DNA from: Gaertneriomyces semiglobifer
Taxonomy: Eukaryota > Chytridiomycota > Chytridiomycetes > Spizellomycetales > Spizellomycetaceae
NCBI GenBank assembly: GCA_025558075.1
Contig: JAHLKF010000059.1
Location: 1-25,445 of the forward strand
Length of the DNA: 25,445 nt
Reading direction: 5' to 3'
The notes under the pieces were generated by a model. The model was not told the DNA's origin. It was given only the letters and a program-made list of their open reading frames with translations, and searched no databases. Shown here one piece after another: positions 15,733-24,600 of the stretch. Numbering within the stretch: position 1 is the stretch's first letter; the number at the start of each line of letters is the position of its first letter. The translations under genes were made by a program, and so were the position numbers.

Positions 15733-15880
15733 ATAGGTGCGGCAGGACGCGGAAGTTTCATAGGGGCGGCACTCGATGAAATATGGAGGGATTGGAAGGT
15801 CAAGAGGAAGGAGGCGCTAGATAATACATGGTAGGTGATTTTGCGGGTTAAGATTGACATAAGGAAAATATTCTAACTCA

Positions 15881-16175
15881 ACCCAGATTTCAGCAATGTC
15901 CAGAATGGTCGCGGGTTGAGAATGTCAGTGCAAGAATATGCGAAATTAACCCAGATTTCAGCAATGTCCATTTCGGGTTGAGAATGTCAGTGCAAAGAAT
16001 ATGCGAAATTAACCCAGATTTCAGCAATGTCCATTTTGAACCAGCAATGTCCATTTCGGGTTGAGAATGTCAGTGCAAAGAATATGCGAAATTAACCCAG
16101 ATTTCAACAATGTCCATTTTGAGCCAGCAATGTCCATTGTCAGTCAGCAATGTCCATATGACTCAACAATGTCCA
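15881..16175. repeat. Tandem repeat region built on GCAATGTC
   Basis: A unit starting ACCCAGATTTCA repeats from 15881, 15949, 16012 and 16095 (steps of 68, 63 and 83). It contains GCAATGTCCA, GGTTGAGAATGTCAGTGCA and AATATGCGAAATT. The eight-base core RCAATGTC occurs at 15893, 15961, 16024, 16044, 16107, 16127, 16147 and 16166, then once in each orientation inside the palindrome that follows. The pattern suits a protein-binding array, such as an origin or enhancer, but the function is unknown. Confidence 0.8.
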
Positions 16176-16456
16176 TTGTCACAGTGCAGACCGACATTGC
16201 ATATGCAATGTCGGTCTGCACTGTGACAACGAGCGCTGGAAATGTGCAAGCTGTTGACCTTCAACTGAAATACGGAGATACGGGTATGGAGGTGGATTTA
16301 AACGGTATTGCTTGGTGCGTCACCTTGGGAGTTTTAGTGGAACGCGAGGCGAGTTTGGCCCGTTACGACTTTGTAAACAACCGAAACAAAAGGACTTTAC
16401 CAGTTACGATGTCAATGGGGCCAGGTTCAAGTGCTAAACGCTTCAAAGTTATGTAA
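16061..16456 (+). CDS. Doubtful 131-aa ORF starting in repeats
   Basis: The frame runs from ATG 16061 through the repeats and the 54-bp palindrome to a TAA at 16454-16456, followed 9 bp later by AATAAA. Other in-frame ATGs lie at 16130, 16169 and 16208, 39 bases apart, each inside a CAATGTC motif. The non-repeat part (KYGDTGMEVDLNGIAW, VLVEREASLARYDFVNN, MGPGSSAKRFKVM) looks protein-like but matches no family I know. It converges with the HNH gene. It could be a short gene with a repeat-derived N-terminus, or chance. Confidence 0.3.
   Translation: MRMSVQRICEINPDFNNVHFEPAMSIVSQQCPYDSTMSIVTVQTDIAYAMSVCTVTTSAGNVQAVDLQLKYGDTGMEVDLNGIAWCVTLGVLVEREASLARYDFVNNRNKRTLPVTMSMGPGSSAKRFKVM
16176..16229. 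repeat. Perfect 54-bp palindrome
   Basis: The two 27-base arms are exact reverse complements, from TTGTCACAGTGCAG on the left to CTGCACTGTGACAA on the right, with no spacer. The centre is CATATG at 16200-16205. The base pair flanking the palindrome does not match, so 54 bp is the full extent. The arms include GACATTGC and GCAATGTC, the core of the adjacent array. It marks approximately the boundary between the two blocks of virus genes. Confidence 0.95.
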
Positions 16457-16465
16457 TGATTCTAT

Positions 16466-16471
16466 AATAAA
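16466..16471 (+). terminator. AATAAA polyadenylation signal
   Basis: AATAAA lies 9 bp after the stop of the 16061-16456 ORF, in the 26-bp gap before the stop of the convergent HNH gene. It fits eukaryotic 3'-end formation on the plus strand. Confidence 0.4.
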
Positions 16472-16482
16472 AGCTACAACTG

Positions 16483-18375
16483 TCATTGTTGCCCACTATC
16501 ATATGAAAATCCATTCGTAAAGAAGGACACTATCTGAGAACCAGGGAGACTTGGATCCATCAAGTCCGGTCGTTGATGTAAGGATGCTTTTCGATGTCGA
16601 CGTATGCGTGCGAGCATGCTCCTAGCATGTTCATTGTTTTCCCGCTGTGTCATCGGTGTTAGGTTACCAATACGGTTATCGTGCTTTTGCATGTTGTCGT
16701 GGTTGATGGTCAGGTTGTCAATATTGACATGTGGGAAAAAACACCGATAAAGAGCCCGATGCACGTAAACACTTTTGTTTTGACCCTCGTGCCTTAGGGT
16801 TACCGTTCGGTAACCTTCCTTTGCACGCTGCGCCAAAATTTTTTTACTTTTTCCAAGGACAGCACCCCGGCTAGAGAAAAAGTATCCTGGAAAATCCGGA
16901 TGCTCTTTCCAGATTTCGTGCGTGTGGTCGGTATCAAAGAACTGCGCATAATGACCCTTCCCGATGTTGACTTTCTCTAGACAAGATCGCAGTACGGCTT
17001 GAACGGTTGTTTGGTAAGCGTCAGCACACTCCTGTGCATCGGCGTAGATCTTGGGTGGTTGAAGGGGTTGGTGCGTAGAGGATTCAAAGATATGTACCGA
17101 TTTTGAACGCATACGTAATGACGGGTTATAGCGTGGGTCATTACCAAACCCAGACTCAAGGGATTGGAACGGGATACAGGTGGTGTACTGTGTGGCATCT
17201 ATAGCCACAGTCGCTGTAGCGTTAGGCACGGATAGTTCATCGTCTTCTTCCGAGACCGGTTGTGTGGGCACATCAGCTTCTTCTACTTCATCCTGTAAGG
17301 GTTGCGAATTTGCCCACTCTGATGCTTTGCCATAGATCTCTTCCCAATCTTCCTCTTCTTCTTCTTCTTCTTCTACCGTTTCTGTTGTTGTTGCTGTCGT
17401 TGCGGCGGCAGCACCATCAATATCCATGTCACTTGTGTTGATTACTGTAATCGTACCGTCAATATTCATATGATCCGTGGTTACCACATCGGACTGGGAA
17501 GGTGGATCTTGGCGATAACGTTTGGACCAAGCGGGTCGACTGCTTCCTACGATATGCATCCTCTTGTGGTTGATATATTCCCTGTTTTTCTGCAAAAACA
17601 TCCATCGGTTCGTTAAAGGGGTTACAGGAGGGGGTGGCGACCTTTGTGGTACACGTTGTTTCCCTTTTGCGGTGGCATTGATCGCCTCGTATTTTTGACG
17701 CACCCTTTCTGCCTCCGCAGGGTCCTTATACATAGTGAGGTCCGGCATCGGTAACCATGGTTCCTCACCTTGTGAAGGCTGCTCCAACGACCTTGCTTCT
17801 GACTCATCATACGATGGTAGTTCCAAGGAGCATACCGTTTCTTCAGTTCTCTGCGAAACTGTAGCGGTACATGATGGTTGGCTTGCAGGGGATGTGACCG
17901 TATTGGTTGTAACTGGCGAAGGAGATCTTGATACGTTGCGAGGGCAACGTAGGGCCGATTTCAAGGCCTGCCCTGTTAACGTTGAGCGAACAAGGGATCG
18001 GGGCACACTTTCTGTGTTATGTGTAAAGACCCGAACTTCAGGTAATGAATTTATTTGAACATGTCGGTTTGTCGGTTCTGGCGCTGGCGTCGTTAATGTA
18101 TTGATCACACTTGGCTCTTCGTCATCGTCCGATACCACAACGGTTTCAACGTCGCTTACATCATCCACCCATGGTGCTTGCTGAATGATGGTTGTAGGCA
18201 CTTTGAAACGTGTTTCCGTTTTCATAAAGACGGTAAAAGTTGTTATCGTTGAATACGTCTTGAAATCCTTTGAAACACGTTCACGGTATACAATATCACA
18301 TGGGATGTGATGGTATGGGAAAGTTGTCTTGTCCAACACGGTAACATCGCGGGGTGGTAATGGAACACGTGGCAT
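16483..18375 (-). CDS. HNH endonuclease-domain protein with long low-complexity N-terminus
   Basis: From the ATG at 18375 the product has 630 aa. The C-terminal domain shows a NUMOD4-like segment (EIWKEHPDFPGYFFSSRGAV, about 487-506) followed by an HNH_3-type nuclease: VHRALYRCFF with His539, INHDNMQKHDN (557-567), RIGNLTPMTQREN and a basic stretch. This arrangement is typical of free-standing homing endonucleases of phages and large DNA viruses. The first 450 residues are unusual for that family: Pro/Ser/Thr-rich and acidic, with a run of Glu followed by DWEEIYGK. The 62 extra upstream codons to 18561 are left out because a minus-strand TATA box at 18431-18438 would fall inside them. It may be a nuclease taken into the element, or a nuclease domain used in DNA processing. 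Confidence 0.75.
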   Translation of the reverse strand: MPRVPLPPRDVTVLDKTTFPYHHIPCDIVYRERVSKDFKTYSTITTFTVFMKTETRFKVPTTIIQQAPWVDDVSDVETVVVSDDDEEPSVINTLTTPAPEPTNRHVQINSLPEVRVFTHNTESVPRSLVRSTLTGQALKSALRCPRNVSRSPSPVTTNTVTSPASQPSCTATVSQRTEETVCSLELPSYDESEARSLEQPSQGEEPWLPMPDLTMYKDPAEAERVRQKYEAINATAKGKQRVPQRSPPPPVTPLTNRWMFLQKNREYINHKRMHIVGSSRPAWSKRYRQDPPSQSDVVTTDHMNIDGTITVINTSDMDIDGAAAATTATTTETVEEEEEEEEDWEEIYGKASEWANSQPLQDEVEEADVPTQPVSEEDDELSVPNATATVAIDATQYTTCIPFQSLESGFGNDPRYNPSLRMRSKSVHIFESSTHQPLQPPKIYADAQECADAYQTTVQAVLRSCLEKVNIGKGHYAQFFDTDHTHEIWKEHPDFPGYFFSSRGAVLGKSKKILAQRAKEGYRTVTLRHEGQNKSVYVHRALYRCFFPHVNIDNLTINHDNMQKHDNRIGNLTPMTQRENNEHARSMLARIRRHRKASLHQRPDLMDPSLPGSQIVSFFTNGFSYDSGQQ

Positions 18376-18430
18376 GATGACTGTGAGAAAATGATAAGGT
18401 GTAGGTAGAGGTGAAAAGGGAGACACCGAC

Positions 18431-18438
18431 CTTTTATA
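18431..18438 (-). promoter_or_regulatory. TATA box for the HNH gene
   Basis: TATAAAAG on the minus strand lies about 56 bp upstream of the ATG at 18375, a normal distance for a short leader. It argues for the start at 18375 over 18561. Confidence 0.5.
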
Positions 18439-18543
18439 ACCATTCGTTTTTAGTATGAAGGTAGGAGTGTACCGGCAACCCCGATCGATCACAACACCTG
18501 GTGACAACAAAAAACACGAAAAACACGAAACATTGATTAGTCC

Positions 18544-19500
18544 ATGGCACCGCGGAAACACTCAAACCGTCAAGAGTTACAGGTGCGGCCCATTCCGCTG
18601 CCTGTAACAGCGCATCACCCTCCTCCACCCATCGGCGACGATGTTCTTCCGTATCACGAATTTACAGCCGGACTGATTGCACCGAAAGGGAGTGGGAAAA
18701 CAACGCTTATCTGCAACATCCTCAAATTCTATCAGGGCTACTTCCACGTTATCACGGTCTTCAGCCCAACGTTGCACTGTGACGAAAAGTGGGAAACAGT
18801 CCGCCGTTTACCGTTATTAGCCGAAAATACACAACTCGTCAAATTTCTAAAGAAGAAGGGGCAGAGTGAAAATCCGGTGGTGGGAAGACCCAGTATCATC
18901 GATCAGGGTAACAAACCTTTCAACCCGCATATACCAGACAGTCACTTTATCAGCGAATACGATGAGTCCACGTTGGATGACATGCTTACAGAGCAGCGGG
19001 ACATGATCAAAGAAATAGAAGGGTTGGGAGGAACCAAACACCTCGCAAACCGCTGGTTGATCATTTTTGATGATCTTGTAGGTAGTACCTTATTCAGCAA
19101 TAAGCGACAGAGTGTGTTCAAAATGTTGAACACGAATCATGGACACGCGTCTGCCAGTTTGCTCTTGGTCTCGCAAGCGTACCGTGAGGTAAGCAAAACA
19201 CGAGCGTGTTTTTTTTGATTACCTAACTCCGACGATATAGTATATCAACACTTGTGTTACTAGATCCCCAAAACCGTGCGGGTAAACCTTACCGCTTTGA
19301 TTCTTTTTGAAGTGACAAATGAATCCGAGTTGAAAGCGCTTTATGAAGAGAACACTTGCGGAATGACTTGGGAAGTGTGGGTGCGAGCATATAGGTACTG
19401 CACAGAACAGGACTACGATTTTATGTACATCAACTACAAGAAGCCGAAAAAACTCCGTGTTATGAAGAATTTTGATCAGTACATCTTTCTGGATAATTAA
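18544..19500 (+). CDS. Second packaging ATPase, two exons
   Basis: Exon 1 is 18544-19188 and exon 2 is 19264-19500; joined they encode 293 aa. Walker A is APKGSGKTT (46-54), and Walker B is WLIIFDDLVG with Asp176/Asp177. SLLLVSQAYRE precedes the splice site, and exon 2 supplies the rest of the ATPase core and the YDFMYINYKKPKK ending, which resembles YSFLYIDLKTPKN in the left-block ATPase. That similarity supports both the intron and the family. The enzyme would package the genome of the right element. It is divergent from the HNH gene with 168 bp between starts, and convergent with the possible ssDNA-binding gene. Its long insert between Walker A and B is absent from the other ATPase. Confidence 0.8.
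19189..19263 (+). other. Spliceosomal intron in the second ATPase gene
   Basis: The 75-bp segment starts GTAAGC and ends TTACTAG, with a branch-point-like CCTAACTCC near 19220. It is the only place where the ATPase frame is closed by stops, and removing it joins two parts that both fit the family. It falls between codons (phase 0). Confidence 0.8.
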
Positions 19501-19642
19501 TCGGAAAAGGCAATACAGTTTAATCTTTAGAGTAAATGAATTTTTATTCCATGACAAGTAAATCACTGTTACAACACGCGTGGTCTCTCTGTGACGGCCA
19601 ACCGTTCTGACAACCCTCACATCCAGTCTGGCGCGTTCTAAG

Positions 19643-20227
19643 TCATTCCTGCTTCTTCTCATCCTTGAGACCTGGGAACACAACATTTGTGGCTGCAAAG
19701 TTCATTCCAAAGCGTTTCATGCCCTTGTTGAACCAACCTCCAACACTACAGTGAACTACCATCGGGATACCAGCACAAAGGGTTTTAGGCGGTGCACCAG
19801 GCACAAGTTTGATGTTGCTCTTGGCTTTGAAGTACTTCTTTGTCGTGTCAGTGGTCATTTTGACAAAGATACGTGGTGTCGTCTCAGTGGGGTCAAAGAG
19901 ACGTCCGTTCCAACGTTTCTCCTTATCTTCGCTATAGAACGCCACAGCATCTTTGTCCGTAACACAACCTTCAAGACGTTCAAAGAGAGTTTGCAAAGCA
20001 CCCAGGTCTTGAGCACTAACGGTGATACCGAACGTGTGGTTGCCCCAATTATCCGTGTTGATGGTGTTTGTGGCAAGTTGTCCCACTAACTCGAGCAATA
20101 ATGGACGCACAGTCAGGTTGGTAAACATCAGATTAGGTGCATTGGGATTACTGAGTGTCACACATTGAAATGCGGTGTCAGGGTTGTTCTCCAGCAGGGC
20201 CGATGGTGTGAAGGTCGTAACAGTCAT
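19643..20227 (-). CDS. Possible single-stranded DNA-binding protein
   Basis: A 194-aa beta-rich protein with a basic tail (GLKDEKKQE end). The segment PMVVHCSVGGWFNKGMKRFG, followed by NFAATNVVFPGL, resembles the closing strands of viral ssDNA-binding proteins (a hydrophobic strand, a 'GxW' turn, then 'K.FG...W/A' and another strand). The N-terminal half contains GITVSAQDLGALQTLFERLE. This is a pattern impression and I am not sure of it. A replication role would fit its place between packaging and polymerase genes. A (CAA)n run and a TATA box lie upstream on its strand. Alternative: a capsid-related protein of unknown type. Confidence 0.5.
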   Translation of the reverse strand: MTVTTFTPSALLENNPDTAFQCVTLSNPNAPNLMFTNLTVRPLLLELVGQLATNTINTDNWGNHTFGITVSAQDLGALQTLFERLEGCVTDKDAVAFYSEDKEKRWNGRLFDPTETTPRIFVKMTTDTTKKYFKAKSNIKLVPGAPPKTLCAGIPMVVHCSVGGWFNKGMKRFGMNFAATNVVFPGLKDEKKQE

Positions 20228-20262
20228 TTTCCAAATGGGGAAATAGAATTACTGACGTTGAT

Positions 20263-20284
20263 GTTGTTGTTGTTGTTGTTGTTG
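20263..20284 (-). repeat. (CAA)n microsatellite in the leader
   Basis: Seven GTT triplets on the plus strand give (CAA)7 in the minus-strand 5' leader of the 194-aa gene. CAA repeats in leaders are unstructured and can favour translation, but this may be simple microsatellite expansion. Confidence 0.6.
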
Positions 20285-20366
20285 CTCTTGTCGGGACCCT
20301 GGGGTTCTTGATGGTTAAGGTTGTTTGCTAGAAAAAACTTCCGGGGGCACAGAGAACCTTTCGCCG

Positions 20367-20373
20367 TTTTATA
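20367..20373 (-). promoter_or_regulatory. TATA box for the 194-aa gene
   Basis: The minus strand reads TATAAAA here, about 140 bp upstream of the ATG at 20227. The predicted leader contains the (CAA)n run. Confidence 0.4.
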
Positions 20374-20565
20374 TTCCAATCCGTGAAACAATGTAAAATA
20401 GTGAGCATACTACTCTATGAGAGTCGACAATATCAGTGGAAGTGTATAGAACTCAAAAGAACAAAATTGGTACGACCTGATGTTCAACCGTTCGGAAAAA
20501 AGCACGGATGCTCACATTGTCTCGTTTTTCTTTCATGCACAATGTTGCCAGGGGCGGTTCAAGAC

Positions 20566-20790
20566 ATGTTCAGGCGAAAGAACCTTCGAGTAACGCGTCG
20601 GCCTCGGTATCGTCGACAGCGACGACAACTTGGTGCCCTTTGGGAGAGTCGTGGCACCAGCCGTGGCAGCGTCGCAACCCACTCGGCAGACTGGTACGAC
20701 ATTTCAATGAAAGTCCCACGACCGCCATCTGTCGGGAGCGGAATGATGGGGAAGGCGACGATGTACACTGGTGTTGGACCTCAGACTTAA
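20566..20790 (+). CDS. Possible small Arg-rich protein, 74 aa
   Basis: From the ATG at 20566 the frame begins MFRRKNLRVTRRPRYRRQRR, an arginine-rich segment like those of DNA-condensing virion proteins, and ends MMGKATMYTGVGPQT. It sits in the 660-bp gap between the 194-aa gene and the dUTPase-like gene. Two other frames on the plus strand and one on the minus strand are also open here, so the coding frame is uncertain. No family is recognised. Confidence 0.35.
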   Translation: MFRRKNLRVTRRPRYRRQRRQLGALWESRGTSRGSVATHSADWYDISMKVPRPPSVGSGMMGKATMYTGVGPQT

Positions 20791-20888
20791 AAACGACGGG
20801 GTGTGCAGATGAGATAGTAGGCATCTTTCTCTGGAACCCTCTTTTGCTCACCCATACGGTTGTAAAAACTCCATAAATTCAATACAAG

Positions 20889-21527
20889 ATGGTTCGCCCC
20901 GCTAACGTAGAGGACTTGACCCTTGTCATTGGCGAGTACGAGCGCGCGCGGTTCTTTGAACTCTTAGGTAGCGAAACTTTCGAGAACGTTCCTGAAGTGC
21001 GTGAAGACCAACTTCTCCTATATCTGTACCCTGCAATGGATCAAATCTGCCCCTTGATTGTCAACGTCCGGGATCCGACCGTGTGCCATTGGCCCTTACG
21101 ACAACACAACCGCATGAACACCTTCCTACTCTTTGTCCCGACAAACTTTCCTGAACCATTCCATATGACACCCTACTCTTTCGCGGAGATCCCGCTCGGT
21201 TTGGAGTTTCACGTACCACGCGGTATGACAGTTCAGATCGAGCATGTGGCCGATGTGTCCCATTCGGTCGTGCTTCAGACGTTTACTCATGAAACCAACT
21301 CCAACGGTTGTGTCGGTACAAGAGAAGTGCAAGGTCTCCATATCACCATTCGGAACCCTACCGCGTCAGTACTCACCATCGACCCGACGAAAGCTATTGC
21401 TGTTATGCGGTTAATACCTAGACTGGGCGCACCTTCCAGAAGCATCCCAGTCAACGTGTTCAACCCACCCACGGATGCATTTCAAGTGGTCAATGATGAT
21501 ACGATTAGTTTTCAAGGAACTCAGTAG
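20889..21527 (+). CDS. 212-aa protein, possible dUTPase-fold
   Basis: The second half of this beta-rich protein has a pattern like trimeric dUTPases: IPLGLEFHVPRGMTV, then TREVQGLHITIRNPTA, then LTIDPTKAIAVMRLIP, recalling the 'GLDL...N.s.....GdriAQli' scheme. The catalytic motif residues of true dUTPases (the SGLA serine motif and the Tyr/Asp of motif 3) are not evident, so it may be a non-enzymatic relative or something else. It lies directly upstream of the polymerase gene on the same strand and is intact. I would test the fold rather than trust it. Confidence 0.5.
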   Translation: MVRPANVEDLTLVIGEYERARFFELLGSETFENVPEVREDQLLLYLYPAMDQICPLIVNVRDPTVCHWPLRQHNRMNTFLLFVPTNFPEPFHMTPYSFAEIPLGLEFHVPRGMTVQIEHVADVSHSVVLQTFTHETNSNGCVGTREVQGLHITIRNPTASVLTIDPTKAIAVMRLIPRLGAPSRSIPVNVFNPPTDAFQVVNDDTISFQGTQ

Positions 21528-21548
21528 TGAACGCCGGTTCAGTTCTTG

Positions 21549-21555
21549 TATAAAT
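21549..21555 (+). promoter_or_regulatory. TATA box for the DNA polymerase gene
   Basis: GTATAAATAAG occurs here, 60-70 bp upstream of the ATG at 21618. It falls between the stop of the 212-aa gene and the polymerase start. Confidence 0.5.
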
Positions 21556-21617
21556 AAGATGTTCGACTATTTTGTGTGTATCATAGTTTGAACAGAAAAT
21601 ACACACCATTGTCAGCG

Positions 21618-24600
21618 ATGAGTACAGTACCATTTCAAGTGGTTGAACCTTCTGCAGCCAGGACACCTACCTATGAGGTGACAGTTCGCCGTGCACGAGA
21701 TGGTCGTCCTATCGAAATTACGATGCGTGCTATACGTTTGGGTAACGATCAAGCGATTGATGATGATCGGGTTCGAGCTCTTTTTGGGATATCTTTTCGG
21801 AGTCGAATATTTGCTGAGCTTCAAGCGTACCTACCGAATTGGACACCAACTCAAATCATGACTCGCGTCCATGGATTTTTACAACTGAGAAATGTGGATG
21901 GCCCAGCGGTAACAGTAAATGAAACGGGAGTAGCGTTACATCATGTGACTGATCGACGCTTTGATGATATGTTGGAACGGGCAGTACATTCACAAACCGA
22001 AGTTACCATCTACACCATCGCTTATTCTTACTACATTCAACGCGATACTCTGAATGTTGGTGCGGGAACAAAAAGAGGTCTGCGTGGAGTTAAAGGTGTT
22101 CGCCAAGCATCTCTCACCACCCATTATCACAATGATCAACCGGTTGCTTGCGCCGCTGTGGCGATCATGCTCCACCTCATCTATACCCGCCCGGATCTAT
22201 ACCCTTCGGGAAGAATGATGGTAGTTCGGGGCACGCCTATGGTTCGTGAAGCTGCAGCACTTCAGACAAAACTGGGTTGGTCTCAAGAAGTGACCATTGC
22301 CCAGTTGGAGGATTTTGTCAAACACCCTGACTATTCTGCCTATCGTATCGTGTTGATTATCCCCACGCTCAAGTCCATGGCAATGCACGATTGGTCAGGG
22401 GTAGATTATGATTATGACGCCCTACCCAACCGTATTGTGTATGTTCACTTGGACGAAGTCAAACGTCACTATGTTTCTGTGGATGCGCCTCCCGCCTTTA
22501 TCAGTCATATGCGACGAGCTCAGAACTGGAGCTGGTGCAGTCGATGTTCCAGCACATTTCTTGCAGTCGCTGGACATTCTTGTTGCGACGAGATTGGAGA
22601 GCCCTACGTTCGTAAGATGGCACGTTTCGTGGAAAACAAAATATGTGATATGTGCGGCATCTCCTATTCACCAAAACATCGCCATGTATGTAACGTGATG
22701 AAGTGCAAATTTTGCTATCTGGACGTTAATTTTACGGAACTACGATCGCACCGATGTACCATATGGAAAGATTTTGCCCAACACAAACCTACGTTTCTGT
22801 CCCACGGTGAGCAGGGTGAAAAGGACCAGTACATGGTTTGGGCATACGACATTGAGAGTTGTCTAGTACCTGTGCCGGATACGGAATCTCTCCATTTCAT
22901 ATCGGATGAGGGTGGGAACTTTGTCTTGGATCAAGAGACGGGTAAAGTCAGAACATACACCGTAACGGAACAAACTCAAGTACCCAATCTTGTCTGTTAC
23001 CGGAACCTTTTCGACCATGTTGGCGACACCTGTGTTGTGGATTCTCTAGAGGAGTTTATTCATTTCATGCTTCAACACAACGACGGTAAAAACATTTGTC
23101 TTGCACACAATGCTAGCGGATACGACTCACGGTTATTGTTCAACACTTTAATCAAGATGACCGGCTTAGCCACCAGCATCAAACCGATCTTGCGCGGCGG
23201 AAAGTTCATGCGTCTCCAAGTTGGGAATACGATCTTTCTGGATACCATGCTCCATTTGAAAGGTCGTTTGAAGGATCTGGCAAATGATTTCTTTCCTAAT
23301 AATGCGGATGTTGACAAGGGACATTTCCCTCATCTGTTTAACACACCCGAAAATCAGCATTATGTGGGACCTATTCCGGACAAGAGCTTCTTTGACCTGA
23401 GTTTCAGTTGTCGCGACGCCGCCGAGTTACAGGAATTCAACGACTGGTACGCTACTTGGATGGGGCGCAACGATTGGAACTTTCGCCATGAAATAGTCAA
23501 GTACTGTAAACAGGACGTGGAGGTCTTGGTTCAGATTGCTCGCAAATACCACGATCTTTGTACTGAAAACCTGGCCGCGTTCGATGAAGACCTTGCTATC
23601 TCCCCATGGTTGCACCCAACCTCAGCAGGTTATGTCCACAATCTGTTTTTACGATACAACAGTAAGATGATGGAGCTCGACCTGGACGATCCTGACAGTG
23701 TGGCTCAATCAGCATACGACAACTGGTGCGCCTTGGAAGCTGAAGAACATTACTTTGACCGTGCTGCGCTCCGCGGTGGTCGAACGGACATTCGCAAGTT
23801 TCACCATCGTGTTTCTGATGCTGACTGGGAACGTGGAGAGCGCATCTCCTACATTGATGTGGTGTCGATGTATCCTTTTGTCCAAGTGGTCAACGATTAT
23901 CCGGTGGGGCCGCCCATCATACATATATACGATGATGCTTTCTATCCTTGTTACAAACATTTCAATCGACCGTTGGATGGGTGCAAATGTCATATTGAAG
24001 AGAGGAAACGAACTCGTAATCGGCGCATCCATGTCATTGAACACGCTGAACAACCCACACCTCAATACCTAGAAACCTTTTTCGGGATCATCTGTTGCGA
24101 TGTGACACCTCCAAGAGATTTATACCACCCTGTCCTTGTCCACTTTGATCATACACAAAACAAGTGTTTGGCGACCTTGGAACCTTTGAACAAGGGTGTT
24201 TTCACTTCGGTCGAGTTACAAAAAGCGGTCACCTGTGGATACAAGATCTCTCGAGTCTATCGCCTTCACGAGTACAAGCGCGCACCATCTAAATGGTCGG
24301 GTTTGTTGCACGAATTGTACAAACTCAAACTGTACAACAGTGGGGAGCTTCGGTCTGAAGAAGAAGGTCAGAGACTCAAACACGAGTACCTAGAAAGGTT
24401 CGGAATGGACATCGACCCCACCAAGTTCCGAAACATGCCAGCTGTCAAACAGACATTCAAAATTCTTTTCAACAGTGCTTGGGGAAAGCATGCTGAGACT
24501 GTAGACCATCAACAGAGCATCATTGTTCATGAAGAAGATGATGAAGATGTGTCGCGCTTCTGCAAACAGTAGCTGACGATACGAACCGTGTCAGCTCTTA

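Larger units (their letters stand above)
15174..15880. other. Non-coding region with duplicated promoters
   Basis: No convincing coding frame is visible on either strand. The region is purine-rich on the plus strand up to about 15480. It carries a TATA-like TGTATATAACA near 15232, two copies of a 19-bp TATA-containing block, and two TTATCGATAA-like palindromes. Sequence after the two TATA blocks is also loosely similar (CATAGG followed by a G-rich run and TCGAYGAAAT), as if a promoter plus leader had duplicated about 190 bp apart. Confidence 0.6.

Noticed and set aside
720..15900. Terminal inverted repeats bounding the left block
   Set aside because: I compared the 720-1230 and 15174-15900 regions by eye and found only short shared motifs (GCATATA, TTATCGATAA), not an inverted repeat.
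17735..18058. 107-aa plus-strand ORF inside the HNH gene
   Set aside because: It is antisense to the low-complexity part of a longer gene that has a recognisable C-terminal domain in its own frame.
18434..18628. Minus-strand ORF of 64 aa over the HNH/ATPase divergent region
   Set aside because: It overlaps the TATA box and the first codons of the ATPase gene and has no recognisable content.
21576..21617. GTG start of the polymerase
   Set aside because: A eukaryotic TATA-led gene should start at ATG; the ATG at 21618 is in frame and well placed.
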